Shown here piece by piece: positions 42,085-50,390 of a stretch of DNA of 64,000 nt. The first letter of the stretch is position 1; each line of letters begins with the position of its first letter. A program made the translations under genes and the position numbers. The notes below the pieces were generated by a model. That model worked only from the letters and a program-made list of their open reading frames with translations. It made no database searches and had not been told where the DNA came from. This DNA is from Streptomyces alboflavus (lineage in GTDB: Bacteria; Actinomycetota; Actinomycetes; Streptomycetales; Streptomycetaceae): assembly GCF_000716675.1 (NCBI RefSeq), contig NZ_JNXT01000003.1, positions 248,001-312,000 on the forward strand. The letters run 5' to 3'.

Positions 42085-42173
42085 GCGGCGGGGCAGTCGG
42101 CCTCTGGACGGGTATGCGGAGGAGAGGCGCCCGTCGCGCGTTCCGGTCCGCGGCAGCCGAAGGGGGAGACGTG

Positions 42174-42818
42174 ATGAGTGGTGCGGCTTGGTTCGCCGTC
42201 GCCTTCCCCTCGGTCCTCGCCGCGGGAGCCGCCATCGGCGTCGCGTGGGTGGGCAAGGCCGCCCATCAGAACGGAGTTGAAGCCGCGGCCAGGGAAGCGG
42301 TCGAGATGCGCAGGTGGGAGGAGACGAACAGGAGGATCGAGGAACGGAACCGAATCGTGGGGAAGATCCGAACCGACAGCGGCAACTTGCTCCTCACCGT
42401 CGCACGGGCGCGCAACGATCTCGCGAAGGGGGCGGAGATCGACCTGGAGCACTTCATCGCCGCCACCGAGGGCTATCGGAGCGGCCTGTACGAAGCGATC
42501 GCCGAGGCCATCACCACACACGCGCTGATTCCCTCCGGGGCAGGCATGGCCGCACGAGATGACGCGGAGCTCGACGACCTTCCGACCTATGCCGCGCTCA
42601 CCAAGGCCACGTACCAAGTGATCGATGTGGCACGACATCCGGAGACTCCAGATTCCGATCCACGACTCGTCGAGATCGCTGAGCTGCTCGCCGTGGCGGA
42701 GGAGACCCGGAAGCGCATCCTGGACGTCACCTTCGTGGAACTCACCCGCCCCGCATATCCTTCGCGTCCCGACAACACGTCCTCCTTCAACGGGCCCGGG
42801 TATCCCGGAAGTCAGTAG
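42174..42818 (+). CDS. Hypothetical membrane-anchored protein
   Basis: 214 residues; family not recognised. One N-terminal transmembrane helix (about 4-24, AAWFAVAFPSVLAAGAAIGV) is followed by a charged helical segment (RRWEETNRRIEERNRIVG, probable coiled coil) and a helical body to the end. It therefore sits at the membrane with its bulk in the cytosol. ATG 42174 follows AGGGGGAG. Base composition is slightly less GC-rich than its neighbours (for example the 3' end at 42700-42800), which may mark recent acquisition. No partner is evident. Confidence 0.6.
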   Translation: MSGAAWFAVAFPSVLAAGAAIGVAWVGKAAHQNGVEAAAREAVEMRRWEETNRRIEERNRIVGKIRTDSGNLLLTVARARNDLAKGAEIDLEHFIAATEGYRSGLYEAIAEAITTHALIPSGAGMAARDDAELDDLPTYAALTKATYQVIDVARHPETPDSDPRLVEIAELLAVAEETRKRILDVTFVELTRPAYPSRPDNTSSFNGPGYPGSQ

Positions 42819-42832
42819 CTCCACGCATACGC

Positions 42833-43108
42833 TCAGACGTCCCTCCCCTTGAGCAGCACCCCGCCGAGAACCAGACCGCCCGCCGCGTATCCGGCGAGGA
42901 CCACGAGGCCCTGCCACGGTCCGACGGGCAGCTGGTCCAGGTCCTTGGTGGCCTGGACCGCCAGGCCCGCGGATGCCGGGGACAGCCGCTCCAGGCGTTG
43001 GTGCCACGCGTCGTCGTGGACCATGCCGACAAGGAGCGGGAAGGCGTAGAGGAGTCCGGCCAGGAGCCACCATGTGCTGGGCAGGGTGCGGAGTGTGGTC
43101 CGCACCAA
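42833..43108 (-). pseudogene. C-terminal fragment of an ABC transporter permease
   Basis: 91 codons encoding LAGLLYAFPLLVGMVHDDAW, then ERLSPASAGLAVQATKDLDQ and LVVLAGYAAGGLVLGGVLLK. This looks like only the last third of an ABC-2-type permease: two transmembrane helices with a loop. On the minus strand an in-frame TGA lies only a few codons upstream, so the rest of the gene is gone. It abuts the LuxR fragment on the other strand and is most likely a decayed remnant. Confidence 0.65.
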
Positions 43109-43175
43109 GCTCGGCCTGCGCGACCGTACTCAGGCGGTGGTGGCGGCGTACGAGTCGGGCCTGGTGGTGCCTCGG
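43098..43175 (+). pseudogene. C-terminal remnant of a LuxR-type response regulator
   Basis: In frame on the + strand, VRTKLGLRDRTQAVVAAYES followed by GLVVPR reads as the end of a NarL/LuxR helix-turn-helix domain. No receiver domain or upstream part is present; the frame then runs on without homology. It meets the permease fragment at about 43098-43108 and is cut off by the STAND gene end at 43182. A remnant left by deletion or insertion. Confidence 0.65.
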
Positions 43176-43181
43176 CCTCGA

Positions 43182-45245
43182 TCAGGGTTCGGTCGGTGCC
43201 CGGGTGTCCGTGAGCCCGGCCTCGCCGCGCCACCGGGCGAGTGCGCGCAGAGTCCTGCGCGTGTCGTCGGCCTCGGGGCCGAGGACACGTTCCTGGTCAC
43301 GGGCCACCGAGGCGAGGGCCTCCGCGGCCCCGGCGGTGTCCCCGGCCTCGCCCCGCCACCGGGCCAGGCCGTGGCGGAGGTCGAGGAGGTCCGGGTGGTC
43401 GGAGTCGGCGATGCGCTCGAATCGACCGAGCAGTTCCCTGAGGGCGGCCACCGCAGTGGCGGGATCTCCTGCCTTGCCGGTCCACCAGGCGAGCGCGTAC
43501 CGCGATGCGAGGGCGTCGTAGCTGTCGATGCCCTGCACTCTTTCGCGGTCGGTCACGAGGGTGGTGAACATGGCCACCGCGGCGGCGGGGTCTCCCGCCT
43601 TGCCGGTCCACCAGGCGAACTCATGGCGAGTGTCCAGGGTTTGGGGGTGGCTGCTTCCCAGGATCCACCTCTTGAGCCGGAGGACCCGCTTGAGCGACTT
43701 CACAGCTCCGGCGACGTCTCCCGCGCGCCCGCGGAGAACGGCGAGAGAGTGCCAGGATCCGAGTGTCTCGGGTTCTGTCAGGCCGCAGACCCAGACCCTG
43801 GAGCGGCGCACCTTCTTCAGGGTCGCCACGGCCGTCGCGGGGTCCACCGTCCAGCCGAGCTGCCAAGCGAGGTCCTGCTGGGCGTCGAGCCTGTCGAAGC
43901 GATTGTGGGCGGCCGAGGCGAGATGACGGAAGTGGTCGACTGCGGCGGCGTCTTGTCCGCTCGCCGCCAGGCTGTGACCGGCCTCGAACAGAACCCGGTG
44001 CGTGCTGTCTTTGTGGAGTGCGTGTTCGGCGTGAGCGGTGAGCGCCGCGGTGTTGGCACGCAGAGTCCGGGACAGCGCGGTGTCGAAGTAGCTCCGGGAC
44101 CAGGACGCCATGAGAGCGTCGGCGGCGGTGCGTGCGAGGAGGTCACGTCGGTGGGCGGTGCGGGTCTCCCGCACGGCTCGCTGTACGAGGCGGTGTACGC
44201 GAACGGTTTCGTGGGGGTTCTCGGGGTCGTGGTCGATGAGGCCGAGCCGGTGCAGGGCACGCAGGGCTTCCCGGGCTTGCTGCTCGGAGACGTCGCGCCG
44301 CGGCGACCGGGAGCGGAAGGGGCTCGACGCGAGTCGGCTGCGGTCGGCGGTGTGGGCGGCGAGATGCTGACGAGCCGCTTCGCCGGTCAGCACGGCTTCC
44401 GGGATTCCGTTGGGGTCGAGCATCGCGATCAGTCGCAGCATGCGGCGGGCCAGGCCGACGGGGCGGAGCTGGTCGGCCCGGTCGAGACACACCGACCATG
44501 CGGAGGTGACCGGGGTGGTCTGGTCGTCGCGGAGCCGGTCGGGCAGGCTCGCGTCGAGAGCCACGGTGTGGTCGGCCAGCAGGGTGCGGTAGGAGGCGCA
44601 GTCCAGACCGGAGTCGATCAGGTAGGCGGCGCTCTGGGACAGGGCGAGCGGCAGGTGGTCGACGTCTTCCGCCAGGGCGGCGAGTTCGTCGGGGCGGTCG
44701 TGTCGGTCGTGTGCGGCCAGCGTGGCGGTGAGGTAGGTGACGGCTTCGGCGGTGGTGAACAGGTCCACCGGCACGTGACGCCAGTCCGCGCCCGCAAGGG
44801 CCGCGTCCCTGCGGCGGGTGGTCAGCACCGTACGGCCGTGGGGGCTCGTCGGGGGCCACAGTTGGCGCAGGTCGGCCGGATCGGCCAGGTCGTCCAGCAC
44901 GATCATCCAGCGGCACCGGTCCGCCCCGGGCTTCGGTTCCAGCCAGGCGAGGAACGAGGCGGCGGACCGATCCGGGGCACCCTGGTCACAGCCGAGGACC
45001 TGGGACGCGGCATGGGCGTAGGCGTCGACCACGTCGGTGCGGGTGGCCGCGGTGACCCACACCAGCAGATCCAGCTGCCCGGCGTCCCGCAGGACACGGG
45101 CCTGGTGGGCGGCGAGCTGTGTCTTGCCGACGCCGCCCATGCCGGTCAGGACCTGGAACGGCGCCGTTTCGGCTCCTGCTGCCACCGCCTGTGTGAATCG
45201 TTCCGCGGCGGCGGTGGTCTGGAAGTGCGCGAGCTTCTTGGGCAT
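43182..45245 (-). CDS. NB-ARC (STAND) ATPase with C-terminal TPR repeats
   Basis: 687 residues. P-loop GMGGVGKT at 35-42, Walker B VLDD at 116-119, a TTR sensor in HGRTVLTTRRRDAALAG, and LPLALSQSAAYLIDSGLD, the GLPL-type motif; then a winged-helix and a long helical repeat part. From about 470, 42-residue TPR units (LAWWTGKAGDPAAAVAMFTT, RHGLARWRGEAGDTAGAA) repeat four or five times. STAND proteins are switch ATPases that oligomerise on sensing a signal. No effector domain is fused; the upstream small gene may supply it. Start ATG 45245, no clear ribosome site. Confidence 0.87.
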   Translation of the reverse strand: MPKKLAHFQTTAAAERFTQAVAAGAETAPFQVLTGMGGVGKTQLAAHQARVLRDAGQLDLLVWVTAATRTDVVDAYAHAASQVLGCDQGAPDRSAASFLAWLEPKPGADRCRWMIVLDDLADPADLRQLWPPTSPHGRTVLTTRRRDAALAGADWRHVPVDLFTTAEAVTYLTATLAAHDRHDRPDELAALAEDVDHLPLALSQSAAYLIDSGLDCASYRTLLADHTVALDASLPDRLRDDQTTPVTSAWSVCLDRADQLRPVGLARRMLRLIAMLDPNGIPEAVLTGEAARQHLAAHTADRSRLASSPFRSRSPRRDVSEQQAREALRALHRLGLIDHDPENPHETVRVHRLVQRAVRETRTAHRRDLLARTAADALMASWSRSYFDTALSRTLRANTAALTAHAEHALHKDSTHRVLFEAGHSLAASGQDAAAVDHFRHLASAAHNRFDRLDAQQDLAWQLGWTVDPATAVATLKKVRRSRVWVCGLTEPETLGSWHSLAVLRGRAGDVAGAVKSLKRVLRLKRWILGSSHPQTLDTRHEFAWWTGKAGDPAAAVAMFTTLVTDRERVQGIDSYDALASRYALAWWTGKAGDPATAVAALRELLGRFERIADSDHPDLLDLRHGLARWRGEAGDTAGAAEALASVARDQERVLGPEADDTRRTLRALARWRGEAGLTDTRAPTEP

Positions 45246-45283
45246 GGTGCCGATGTGGAGTGGCCAGAGGGTCGCCGGTCCGT

Positions 45284-45760
45284 TCAGCCCTGGGACGGAT
45301 CCGGCACCTGAGGGCGGTCGATGTGAACGTCCCCGTTCAGGACTCCGACCCCGACCGAACCCCCGTCCGTGCGTATGTCCATCGAGCCGCTGACGGCCAG
45401 TCCGCCGGGACCCGAAGAGGCCGACCCCTGGCCTGTGTGCCGGGTCAGCAGGGCGCGCAAGTCCGCTGCGGCCCGGGCGCGTTCAGCGGCGTCGAGGTTC
45501 TCCAGGAGGGACTCGATGCGCGCCTGCCATGCCGCTTCCTGCCGGATACGCACCCGCTCGGCCACGGTCGTGCCCGCGACCTCCAGCTCACCCGCCGTCC
45601 GGTCGAGGCGCTCGAGCTCCGCCTGCTCGCGCTCGCTGTTCCCGCGGCCGAACCAGCGTGCCACGGCCTGCCGCAGACCCGTCCACGTGTCGGTCCCGGC
45701 GGCCTGCACGACCGCGGTGCCGCCCGCCTCCGCCAGCACCACCAACGCCTGTTCCAGCAT
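45284..45760 (-). CDS. Small helical protein, partner of the STAND ATPase
   Basis: 158 residues, no named family recognised. A hydrophobic N-terminal helix (LEQALVVLAEAGGTAVVQAA), a charged coiled coil (about 42-105), then a glycine-rich beta part with SGSMDIRTDGGSVGVGVLNG and GDVHIDRP, the kind of GDVxI tail I associate with proteins encoded beside actinobacterial STAND genes. ATG 45760 follows GGGGG by 6 nt. The STAND gene starts 38 bp downstream in another frame, so the two form an operon of separate chains. It may act as an adaptor or effector. Confidence 0.7.
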   Translation of the reverse strand: MLEQALVVLAEAGGTAVVQAAGTDTWTGLRQAVARWFGRGNSEREQAELERLDRTAGELEVAGTTVAERVRIRQEAAWQARIESLLENLDAAERARAAADLRALLTRHTGQGSASSGPGGLAVSGSMDIRTDGGSVGVGVLNGDVHIDRPQVPDPSQG

Positions 45761-45881
45761 CACTTGCCCCCGGTCCGCCGCCCTTGGTCGGCCTATTGGA
45801 ACGTTAGCGCCGCCGACAGGGGCACGCGGCGTCGTTGCGGGAACACGCCGCCGCCGCGCTCCCGTTGGCACCCCACGCCGT

Positions 45882-46340
45882 TCAAGGCGCCACCCCGTCC
45901 ACCTTCTTCACCACAGTGTCCTCAGGTCCGAGCCGACGCCCGTCGGCCGCATAGGTCTCAAGAGCGCGCAACGGGCGCCCGCTGCGGCGGTCCACCAGCT
46001 CCGAGTGCGGTTCGCCGGACTCGAAGAAGTGGCCTTCGCCCCACTGCCGCAGCGCCACGATGACGGGGAAGAGGTCCTTCCCCTTGGGGGTGAGGACGTA
46101 CTCGTGGTACGCGCTGCCGTCGGATGCCGGTACGACGTCGAGGATGCCGCCCGCGACGAGGCCGCGCAGGCGGGTCGACAGGATGTTCTTCGCCACGCCC
46201 AGGCTGCGCTGGAACTCCCCGAAGCGGCGGCTGCCGTCGAACGCGTCCCGCACGATCAGCAGTGACCACCAGTCGCCGATCGCGTCGACCGACCGGGCGA
46301 CCGGGCAGTCGCTCTCGTCCAAGCGGGTCCGTCTGACCAC
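45882..46340 (-). CDS. HxlR family transcriptional regulator
   Basis: 152 residues. The HxlR fold is clear: DCPVARSVDAIGDWWSLLIV, RDAFDGSRRFGEFQRSLGVA and YVLTPKGKDLFPVIVALRQWG. Cys12, at the usual position of the redox-sensing Cys of HypR-type members, suggests a thiol or electrophile signal. GTG 46340 has GGAGG 5 nt upstream. It is divergent from an MFS exporter gene across two copies of an imperfect palindrome, so repression of the exporter is likely. Confidence 0.9.
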   Translation of the reverse strand: MVRRTRLDESDCPVARSVDAIGDWWSLLIVRDAFDGSRRFGEFQRSLGVAKNILSTRLRGLVAGGILDVVPASDGSAYHEYVLTPKGKDLFPVIVALRQWGEGHFFESGEPHSELVDRRSGRPLRALETYAADGRRLGPEDTVVKKVDGVAP

Positions 46341-46363
46341 GGCAGCCTCCGTCCGACGTTCAT

Positions 46364-46420
46364 GGTTGCAACATGCTACCAGCGAGGGCTACGTTTCCCA
46401 TCTGGTAGCAAGATGCAACC
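46364..46420. promoter_or_regulatory. Twin HxlR operators
   Basis: GGTTGCAACATGCTACC (46364-46380) and GGTAGCAAGATGCAACC (46404-46420) are each a GGTWGCA-N3-TGCWACC palindrome and together form an inverted pair 40 bp apart, between the divergent HxlR and MFS genes. Confidence 0.85.
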
Positions 46421-46439
46421 ACAGACCGAAAGGGATCCC

Positions 46440-47657
46440 GTGACCATCTGTGACGAAACGCCCCGGGCAGCCGAGGCGCCCGGGCGAGCGCCCGCGCTGT
46501 CCCGCCGCACCACCCTGCTTCTGGCCCTCGCCGGGGCGGTGGCGGTCGCCAACGTCTACTTCGCCCAGCCGCTCCTGGCCACCCTGAGCCAGGACTTCGG
46601 GATCAGCGAGGGCGCCGTCGGAGCCATCGTGACGCTGACGCAGATCGGCTACGGCCTGGGGCTGTTCTTCATGGTGCCGCTGGGTGACCTGGTCGATCGC
46701 AAGCGCCTCATCACCGTCCAACTCGTCCTGCTGGCCCTGGCGCTGACCGCTGTCGGCCTCTCGGGGACGGCCTCCGTCCTCCTGATCGGCATGACCCTGA
46801 TGGGCTTCCTCGCGGTCGTGACCCAGTCCCTGGTGGTCTTCGCCGCGTCCCTCGCCGGACCGGCCCAGCGCGGGCGCGTCGTGGGCCTGGTGACCAGCGG
46901 CGTGGTCATCGGCATCCTGCTCGCCCGCACCGCCTCCGGGCTCCTCGCCGACCTCGCGAGCTGGCGGGCGGTCTACCTCGCGTCGGCGGTGCTCACCCTC
47001 GTCCTCACCCTGGCCCTCCACCACGAGCTGCCGCGCCGGACCACGCCCCGCCCCGAGCTCACCTACGGCCGGCTCCTCGCCTCGACGATCACCCTGTTCA
47101 CCCGGGAACGCGTGTTCCGTGACCGCGCCCTGCTCGCCCTCCTCGTCTTCGCCGCCTTCAGCACCCTGTGGAGCTGCGTCGCCCTGCCGCTGAGCGAGCC
47201 TCCCCGGTCCCTCACGCACACCGCGATCGGGGCCTTCGGGCTCGTCGGCGCGGCGGGCGCCCTCGCCGCCGCCCCGGCCGGCCGCCTGCACGACCGCGGC
47301 TTCGCCCAGCGCACCACCGGCGTGGCCCTGGCCCTCCTCGTCGTCTCCTGGCTCCCCCTGGCCTTCACCCGCCAGTCCCTGTGGGCCCTGGCCATCGGCG
47401 CGATCGTCCTCGACCTCGCCGTCCAGGCCGTCCACGTCACCAACCAGAGCCTGATCTACGGCCTCCGCCCCGACGCCGGAGGCCGCCTGATCGGCGGCTA
47501 CATGGTCTTCTACTCCGTCGGCAGCGCGACGGGGGCGGTCGGCTCGACGGCTGTCTATGCGGCTGCCGGGTGGGGAGCTGTCTGCCTTCTGGGGGCCGCG
47601 ATCAGTGCGACCGCTCTGGTCCTGTGGGCGGTGACTCGGCGCGGCACGGGGGACTGA
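46440..47657 (+). CDS. MFS transporter (DHA1-type exporter)
   Basis: 405 residues with twelve predicted transmembrane segments. FAQPLLATLSQDFGISEGAV, the loop VPLGDLVDRKRLITVQL (motif A-like GDxxDRK), and GLVTSGVVIGILLARTASGL (motif C-like) fit the DHA1 drug/metabolite exporter group. It probably pumps a small molecule out by proton antiport. GTG 46440 follows AAGGGA by a few bases. Control by the divergent HxlR repressor is supported by the twin palindromes just upstream. The substrate is unknown. Confidence 0.9.
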   Translation: MTICDETPRAAEAPGRAPALSRRTTLLLALAGAVAVANVYFAQPLLATLSQDFGISEGAVGAIVTLTQIGYGLGLFFMVPLGDLVDRKRLITVQLVLLALALTAVGLSGTASVLLIGMTLMGFLAVVTQSLVVFAASLAGPAQRGRVVGLVTSGVVIGILLARTASGLLADLASWRAVYLASAVLTLVLTLALHHELPRRTTPRPELTYGRLLASTITLFTRERVFRDRALLALLVFAAFSTLWSCVALPLSEPPRSLTHTAIGAFGLVGAAGALAAAPAGRLHDRGFAQRTTGVALALLVVSWLPLAFTRQSLWALAIGAIVLDLAVQAVHVTNQSLIYGLRPDAGGRLIGGYMVFYSVGSATGAVGSTAVYAAAGWGAVCLLGAAISATALVLWAVTRRGTGD

Positions 47658-47666
47658 GCGAGAACG

Positions 47667-47701
47667 GCCCGGAGACCCTGGTGAGGGCTTGGTCTCCGGG
47701 C
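47667..47701 (+). terminator. Terminator after the MFS gene
   Basis: 11-bp perfect stem (GCCCGGAGACC and complement) with a 13-nt loop, 10 bp after the stop. Confidence 0.82.
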
Positions 47702-47740
47702 GTGCGGGGGCGTGCCACACGGCCGGGCCGACCAGTCACT

Positions 47741-47768
47741 TTGTGTTATCCTCAACCGTTTGTACGGT
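47741..47768 (+). promoter_or_regulatory. Candidate promoter of the DEAD-box helicase gene
   Basis: TTGTGT and TACGGT separated by 16 bp, resembling a housekeeping sigma-70-type promoter. It lies 118 bp before the start codon, which leaves an untranslated leader of about 110 nt, in line with the long leaders of cold-regulated helicases. Confidence 0.4.
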
Positions 47769-47886
47769 GGTGAAGGCTGGCGACTTACGCCAGGCCGGGC
47801 CGCTGCCTCTGCCGGTGGTCGCCACTCATCGCCCCCTGATCCCTGCCGGGCCTTCCTCGGTACGTCCCTCATACGGAAGGCTCGTC

Positions 47887-49341
47887 ATGAACGACTCGGA
47901 CCACCAGGACCGCGCCGACCACCAGGACCGCCCCGACGCCCCGCAGGGCGACCTCGTTGGGCCGGAGGCCGCCGCACCCCCGGTGACCTCCTTCACCGAC
48001 CTCGACCTGCCCCCCGCGGTGCAGCGCACGCTCAGCGAGCTCGGCGTGACCGAGCCCTTCCCCATCCAGGCGGCCGCGCTGCCGAACGCCCTCGCGGGCC
48101 GTGACGTCCTGGGGCGCGGGCGCACCGGGTCGGGCAAGACGCTCGCCTTCGGCCTGCCCCTGCTCGTGCGGACGGCCGGGCGGCGCGCAGACGCCAAGCA
48201 GCCGCTCGCGCTGGTCTTGGTGCCGACGCGCGAGCTGGCTCAGCAGGTCACCGAGGCGCTCGCGCCGTACGCGGAGGCGCTGCGGCTGCGGATGGCCACG
48301 GTCGTCGGCGGCATGTCGATCGGCCGGCAGGCGGCCGCGCTGCGTGAGGGGGCCGAGGTCGTCGTCGCCACCCCGGGCCGCCTGCACGACCTCATCGAGC
48401 GCAAGGCCTGCCGCCTGGGCCGCGTGCGGATCACCGTCCTCGACGAGGCCGACCAGATGTGCGACATGGGCTTCCTGCCGCAGGTCACCGAGGCGCTCGA
48501 CCAGGTGCACCCCGACGGCCAGCGCATGCTGTTCTCGGCCACGCTGGACCGCGACGTCGACCACCTGGTCCGCAGCTACCTGCACGACCCCACCGTGCAC
48601 TCGGTCGACCCGGCCGCGGGCGCGGTCACGACGATGGACCACCACGTCCTGGTCGTGCACGGCCCCGACCGGTACGCCGTCACCACGGAGATCGCCGCCC
48701 GCGACGGCCGCGTCCTGCTGTTCCTCGACACCAAGCACGGCGTCGACCAGCTCACCCGGCACCTGCGGGCCAGCGGCGTGCACGCGGCGGCCCTGCACAG
48801 CGGCAAGTCCCAGCCGCAGCGCACCCGCACCCTCGCACAGTTCAAGAACGGCCAGATCACCGTCCTCGTGGCGACCAACGTCGCAGCGCGCGGGCTGCAC
48901 ATCGACGACCTCGACCTCGTCGTCAACGTCGACCCGCCCACCGACCCCAAGGACTACGTGCACCGCGCGGGCCGCACCGCCCGGGCCGGGGAGCGCGGCA
49001 GCGTCGTCACCCTGGTCCTCTCGGGCCAGCGCCGCGACATGAGCAAGCTGATGGCCGAGGCGGGCATCGAGGCCACGACCACGAAGGTCCGCTCGGGCGA
49101 GGCCGCGCTGAGCCGGATCACCGGCGCCAAGGCCCCCTCCGGCACCCCGCTCGACGGCGGGCCCGCCGCACCCCGGCCCAAGAACACCAACCTCCCCTTC
49201 CGCGGCCTCGGCACCAGCAAGGACGCCTCCCGCGGCACCGGCGGCACCGGAGGCAAGAGCGGCCGCAAGTCCGGCAAGTCCGGCGAGGCCCGCAAGCTCG
49301 CCGAGGCCCGTAAGGCGGCCCGGGTGCGCCGCGGCGGCTGA
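47887..49341 (+). CDS. DEAD-box RNA helicase
   Basis: 484 residues. Q motif region (FTDLDLPPAVQRTLSELGVT EPFPIQ), motif I GRGRTGSGKT (76-85), PTRELA, motif II LDEADQM, motif III FSAT, and motif VI HRAGRTARAG are all present. The C-terminus (about 430-484) is Gly/Lys/Arg-rich, with repeated GKSG units, typical of an RNA-binding tail. It unwinds RNA with ATP, probably in cold response or ribosome assembly. ATG 47887 follows GGAAGG by 6 nt. The stop and flanking 38 bp are tandemly duplicated downstream. Confidence 0.94.
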   Translation: MNDSDHQDRADHQDRPDAPQGDLVGPEAAAPPVTSFTDLDLPPAVQRTLSELGVTEPFPIQAAALPNALAGRDVLGRGRTGSGKTLAFGLPLLVRTAGRRADAKQPLALVLVPTRELAQQVTEALAPYAEALRLRMATVVGGMSIGRQAAALREGAEVVVATPGRLHDLIERKACRLGRVRITVLDEADQMCDMGFLPQVTEALDQVHPDGQRMLFSATLDRDVDHLVRSYLHDPTVHSVDPAAGAVTTMDHHVLVVHGPDRYAVTTEIAARDGRVLLFLDTKHGVDQLTRHLRASGVHAAALHSGKSQPQRTRTLAQFKNGQITVLVATNVAARGLHIDDLDLVVNVDPPTDPKDYVHRAGRTARAGERGSVVTLVLSGQRRDMSKLMAEAGIEATTTKVRSGEAALSRITGAKAPSGTPLDGGPAAPRPKNTNLPFRGLGTSKDASRGTGGTGGKSGRKSGKSGEARKLAEARKAARVRRGG

Positions 49342-49406
49342 CCCACTTCGGCAAGTCGGCCGGCAGCCGCGGCGGCTGACCCTCCTCGGCAGGTCGGCCG
49401 GCAGCG
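49331..49406 (+). repeat. 38-bp tandem duplication across the helicase stop
   Basis: Copy 1 (49331-49368) contains the last codons and TGA; copy 2 (49369-49406) follows directly with five or six base differences. Both contain GCGGCGGCTGACC and GTCGGCCGGCAGC. Confidence 0.88.
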
Positions 49407-49618
49407 CGCCCGTCGACCCCCTGCGCGTGGGCGGCGGCGAGCGCCGACGGCGACGCGGCGGCCGTGTCCTGGCCACCAGGACGACCTCTGGGCCACCGAG
49501 GCGCTGTCCGGGTCGAGTTCACCGCGTACGCGCGGTCGTACGGGATGTGTCCGAAAGGGCATCGTGCGAGGCGCCCCGGCCGCTTCGTCCGCTGATCAAG
49601 CGGCTAGCCTCCGTACGC

Positions 49619-50353
49619 ATGACCGATCTTCAAATTCCTGACCAACGTGCGGACAAGGGCGCGAGACCCCCGGCCCGCCGCGTCCTGTGGTTCGCCGCGG
49701 GCGCTACCGCGGCGATACTCCTCGCCGACCTCGGGACGCGTGCCTACAACCGGTACGACTCCATACCGACCATCCGCAAGCTGGTGAACGTCGACGTCGA
49801 GGCCAACTTGGCCACGTGGTGGAACAGCACGCTGATCCTGGCCGTGACGGGCGTGGCCCTGATGGCCGCGCTGCTCAGCGGACCCGACGCGCGCCCCGGG
49901 CGGCTGTCCTGGCTGGGCCTGGCCGCCGCGACCGCGCTGCTCAGCATCGACGAGTCGGTGTCGCTGCACGAACGCCTCGGCGAGGTCGGCAAGTCGTGGA
50001 AGGAGTGGGCCGGGGGGTCGCTGCCCACGCACGCCTGGGTGCTGCCCGGCGCGCTGCTCGCGGTGACGGGCACGGTGATCGCCGTGCTGTGGGCGCGGAA
50101 GCTCCCACGTGACCTGCGGAACGGGATCCTCGCCGCACTCGGGGTGTATCTGGGCGGGGCACTGCTGACGGAGGCGTTCAACGGCTGGGCGCTGGAGAAC
50201 GGGCACAGCCTTGTGCTCATGCTCGGGACGCTTGTGGAGGAGGGGTTGGAGATGAGCGGCTGCATCGTCGCCCTCGCCGTCCTCAGCCGGTACGTGGTGT
50301 TCGAGCGTGACCCGGAGTCAGGTCGCGCGCTGGTCAGGCTGCGGGACAACTAG
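49619..50353 (+). CDS. Hypothetical membrane protein
   Basis: 244 residues, family not recognised. Five predicted transmembrane helices (for example VLWFAAGATAAILLADL, LILAVTGVALMAALLSG, HAWVLPGALLAVTGTVIAVL). Two acidic motifs stand out: SIDESVSLHERLG in the loop and LVEEGLEMSGC in a helix, possibly a metal or catalytic site. Start ATG 49619; there is no good ribosome site, so leaderless initiation is possible. A rare-base stretch (AAATTCC) occurs near the start. It lies 277 bp after the helicase, with nothing obvious between except the repeat. Confidence 0.6.
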   Translation: MTDLQIPDQRADKGARPPARRVLWFAAGATAAILLADLGTRAYNRYDSIPTIRKLVNVDVEANLATWWNSTLILAVTGVALMAALLSGPDARPGRLSWLGLAAATALLSIDESVSLHERLGEVGKSWKEWAGGSLPTHAWVLPGALLAVTGTVIAVLWARKLPRDLRNGILAALGVYLGGALLTEAFNGWALENGHSLVLMLGTLVEEGLEMSGCIVALAVLSRYVVFERDPESGRALVRLRDN

Positions 50354-50390
50354 GGGGTTCCGTCCGGCTGTTCGGGGTGGGGCCGGGCCT

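Noticed and set aside
43074..45311. 745-codon open frame on the plus strand
   Set aside because: Antisense to the STAND gene; only its first codons match anything, and these are counted as the LuxR remnant.
43182..45760. FxSxx-COOH (FxsT) regulatory system
   Set aside because: The NB-ARC/TPR design is similar, but no short peptide gene ending FxSxx and no radical-SAM partner are visible nearby.
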